Shown here: piece by piece, positions 61,993 to 64,000 of the stretch
Layout of the letters: every line of letters starts with the position of its first letter
Numbering within the stretch: position 1 is the stretch's first letter
Assembly (NCBI RefSeq): GCF_026626635.1
Contig: NZ_JAPNKA010000001.1
Coordinates: 6,448,001-6,512,000, forward strand
DNA from: Archangium lansingense
GTDB taxonomy: Bacteria; Myxococcota; Myxococcia; Myxococcales; Myxococcaceae
DNA: 64,000 bases
Direction: 5' to 3'
Translations under genes and position numbers: made by a program
Notes under the pieces: generated by a model
Seen by the model: the letters and a program-made list of their open reading frames with translations, nothing else
Database searches by the model: none
Told to the model about the DNA's origin: nothing

Positions 61993-64000
61993 TCACGCGG
62001 AGTGCCGGGGCTCCTCGTCTGATTCCACTGGGAGTGGCAGGGCTGCCTCCTCCGCGGTGGTGGAGCGGGGGCGCTCGAGCAGCGCGAGCACGGCGGGGAA
62101 CAGCACCGTGGTGCCCAGCGAGGCGCAGACGACGCCCAGCAGGGCGATCTCCCCGATGGAGCGCAGCCCCGGGTGGCGGGCCGTGAGGAGTGCGCCGTAG
62201 CCCGCGGCGTTGGACAGGGTGGCCACCACCGCCGCGACGCCCGTGGTGCGCACCACGTGGGGCAGCGAGCCCGGCCCCTCCTCCCGGTAGCGGTGGTAGA
62301 GGTGCACCGCGTTATCCACGGCGATGGCCAGCAGGTTGGGCAGCACCACCGCGTTGATGAAGTTGAGCTTGAGCCCGTAGAGGTACATCGCCGCCGGCAG
62401 ACAGGCGAGCCCGATGTAGAGGGGCCCGGCTACCAGCCCCGCCCGGCGGAGGCTGCGCAGGCTCAGGGTCATCATCGCGAACACCGCGAGTGCGGCGGCG
62501 AGCAGCAGCCAGGGGCCATCCACCCTCACCAGCTCGAAGATGCGGTAGGCGATGAGGTTCGGATCCAGCACCTGCACCTGGAGGCCCTGGGCCCGGGCCA
62601 GCTCCCGCAGCTCGTCCATCTGGACGCCGAAGCGGTGCAGCGCGTCGGTGTCGGAGAGCGACTCCTGCTTGAAGGCGAGCACGAAGCTGCCCTCGCCATC
62701 CATCGCGGTGAAGCGGCGGCGCACCTCGGCGGGCAGCTCCTCCACACCGTAGGGCCTGGCATTCAAGAGGGCCTCCAGGCGGCGCAGCGCGGGGCCCACG
62801 CGCTCCGAGTCCCAGGCACTTCCGGGAATGCGCTCGAGGAACGCTCGCAGCGCGGTGCGCTCCGCCTCCACGTCAGCGCCCGTGCGCGGCAGGAAGTCGC
62901 TGAGGGAGACCACCTCCGCGAAGGTGCGATCCGTGCTGTGGCGGGCCTCCAGCTCACGCAGGGTGGTTGCGAGCTGGCCCGCCTTCGAGACGTCCTCGGC
63001 GAGGAAGATGGTGGGCGAGTGCCGCCGGCCGAGCTGGGAGATGATGTGATCATCCAGCCGGGTGGCGGCGAAGTCTCCGCGCAGCTTGCGCATGTCGGGC
63101 TCGAAGCCAATGGAGCCCACCACCGTGGCGGACCAGGCGGCCAGCGCGCACATGCTCACGACGATGCCCACCAGCGCGGGGCGGGACAGGCGCCACGCCT
63201 CGCGGCGGGGCCGGGCGGGAAGTGGCAGTTCGGCGCGTCCGGGCCGGAGCCGCTCGGTGAGGGCGATGAGCGCGGGGCCACTCAGGTACGTGGCCAGCAC
63301 GGTGAGCATCACGCCGGCGGCGGCGATCCATCCGAACTGGGCGAAGGCCTGGAACTGCGCAAGCGTGAGCGCGGCGAAGGCCGCGGCGTTGGTGCAGGCC
63401 GAGGTCAGCGCGCCCTTCCAGGTGCCCAGCACGGCCTCGACGAGTGCCTCCGCGGCGGGAAGCTGGCGGCGCTCCTCGCCATGGCGCATGGCCAGGTGGA
63501 GGCCGTACTCGATGCCCAGCCCGATGAGGATGGCGACGAGGAAGCCGGTGATGATGTTGAGGTAGCCGATGGACTGCTGCGCCACCGCGAAGGTGACGAG
63601 CAACCCCACGCCCACGGGCGCCCCCACCACGAGCAGCGCGGAGAGGCGCCTGCAGGACAGGACGACGATGAGCGCCGCGATGGCGCAGGAGAGCATCGAG
63701 GCGCGCGTGAGATCCGCGCGCATCCTCCGGTCCTCCTCGAGTCGCAGCACGTGCGCGCCGGTGGCGTCCGTCTCCACTCCAGGGAAGTCCCGTGCCACCT
63801 CCGCGCTCGTGGCCCGCACCCGCGTCACCAACTGCTGGGCGAAGGCGAGATCCCCGGTGACGCCCGAGGGCTTCACGAACAGGTACAGCTCGCTGCCGTC
63901 CGCGGGGCTCAGGTACTCGCGCACGGCGGCGCGGGGCGCGTAGCGGCGGGCGATCTCCTCCATCGAGGGTGGCTGAGGTAGGTCCTCGCGCTCCACGAGG
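61993..64000 (-). CDS. MMPL/RND-type lipid transporter (partial)
   Basis: At least 668 residues; the start lies beyond the right edge. Two repeats of the RND core are visible: helices with ALLVVGAPVGVGLLV, GFLVAILIGLGIEYGLHLAMRH and, in the second repeat, NLLAIAVDNAVHLYHRYR, the conserved Asp/His-bearing helix-4/10 motifs of the MMPL/hopanoid (HpnN) group. The C-terminal tail ends shortly after the last helix. Probably exports lipids or hopanoids. First N-terminal helix and most of the first periplasmic domain start are missing from the window. Confidence 0.88.
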   Translation of the reverse strand, partial: LVEREDLPQPPSMEEIARRYAPRAAVREYLSPADGSELYLFVKPSGVTGDLAFAQQLVTRVRATSAEVARDFPGVETDATGAHVLRLEEDRRMRADLTRASMLSCAIAALIVVLSCRRLSALLVVGAPVGVGLLVTFAVAQQSIGYLNIITGFLVAILIGLGIEYGLHLAMRHGEERRQLPAAEALVEAVLGTWKGALTSACTNAAAFAALTLAQFQAFAQFGWIAAAGVMLTVLATYLSGPALIALTERLRPGRAELPLPARPRREAWRLSRPALVGIVVSMCALAAWSATVVGSIGFEPDMRKLRGDFAATRLDDHIISQLGRRHSPTIFLAEDVSKAGQLATTLRELEARHSTDRTFAEVVSLSDFLPRTGADVEAERTALRAFLERIPGSAWDSERVGPALRRLEALLNARPYGVEELPAEVRRRFTAMDGEGSFVLAFKQESLSDTDALHRFGVQMDELRELARAQGLQVQVLDPNLIAYRIFELVRVDGPWLLLAAALAVFAMMTLSLRSLRRAGLVAGPLYIGLACLPAAMYLYGLKLNFINAVVLPNLLAIAVDNAVHLYHRYREEGPGSLPHVVRTTGVAAVVATLSNAAGYGALLTARHPGLRSIGEIALLGVVCASLGTTVLFPAVLALLERPRSTTAEEAALPLPVESDEEPRHSA

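Overview
This is a 64 kb stretch of very GC-rich DNA packed with long genes in both orientations. The gene content points to a myxobacterium (Myxococcota; Myxococcus, Archangium or Cystobacter type). Indicators are eukaryote-like Ser/Thr kinases, class III cyclases, large sensor kinases, a kinase/DUF2381 pair (a family largely confined to myxobacteria), MopE-type repeats, many lipoproteins and several small immunity-like orphans. No species is claimed. No rRNA, tRNA or CRISPR array was seen.

Layout. 1-1.9 kb: two subunits of an FAD/[2Fe-2S] amine dehydrogenase-like complex, the first cut by the window edge. 2.2-4.8 kb: ECF sigma factor, zinc-motif anti-sigma factor and an STN/bactofilin-like membrane protein in one operon. 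4.9-7.5 kb: TruD and, divergently, an envelope lipoprotein. 7.6-12.2 kb: FHA-GAF-cyclase and Ser/Thr kinase sharing ATGA, then a GIDE-like membrane protein. 12.4-16.9 kb: a porin, and a convergent HlyD/ATPase/permease exporter. 17-21.8 kb: a sensor kinase, a GAF-type NtrC regulator and a metallo-beta-lactamase-fold hydrolase. 22.1-24.8 kb: a membrane protein with two SPFH/prohibitin-like proteins.

24.8-31.3 kb: an MCE lipid-transport operon (permease, ATPase, MlaD-like protein) and a second permease/ATPase pair, with small accessory genes around and between them. Two of these accessory genes sit exactly at the two ends of the MCE operon. Each lies in a unit of about 390 bp bounded by direct copies of the host sequence (15 bp and 25 bp). 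This is the most unusual structure in the window. 31.3-39.1 kb: a MopE-like lipoprotein and a TolC/MFP/RND efflux operon. 39.2-41.1 kb: an M4 metalloprotease whose ribosome-binding site lies in a predicted hairpin.

41.2-49 kb: an accessory region with an IS21-family element, a low-GC orphan gene, a kinase/DUF2381 pair, and an immunity-like gene next to what looks like a decayed lipoprotein-toxin start. 49-64 kb: mostly conserved genes again (AarF/UbiB kinase, NhaA, MutS), then a PAS-PAS-cyclase, a sensor kinase with an unusual H-box, a beta-propeller/c-type cytochrome protein and a truncated MMPL/RND transporter.

Many adjacent genes overlap by ATGA or GTGA, so translational coupling is the rule in the operons here.
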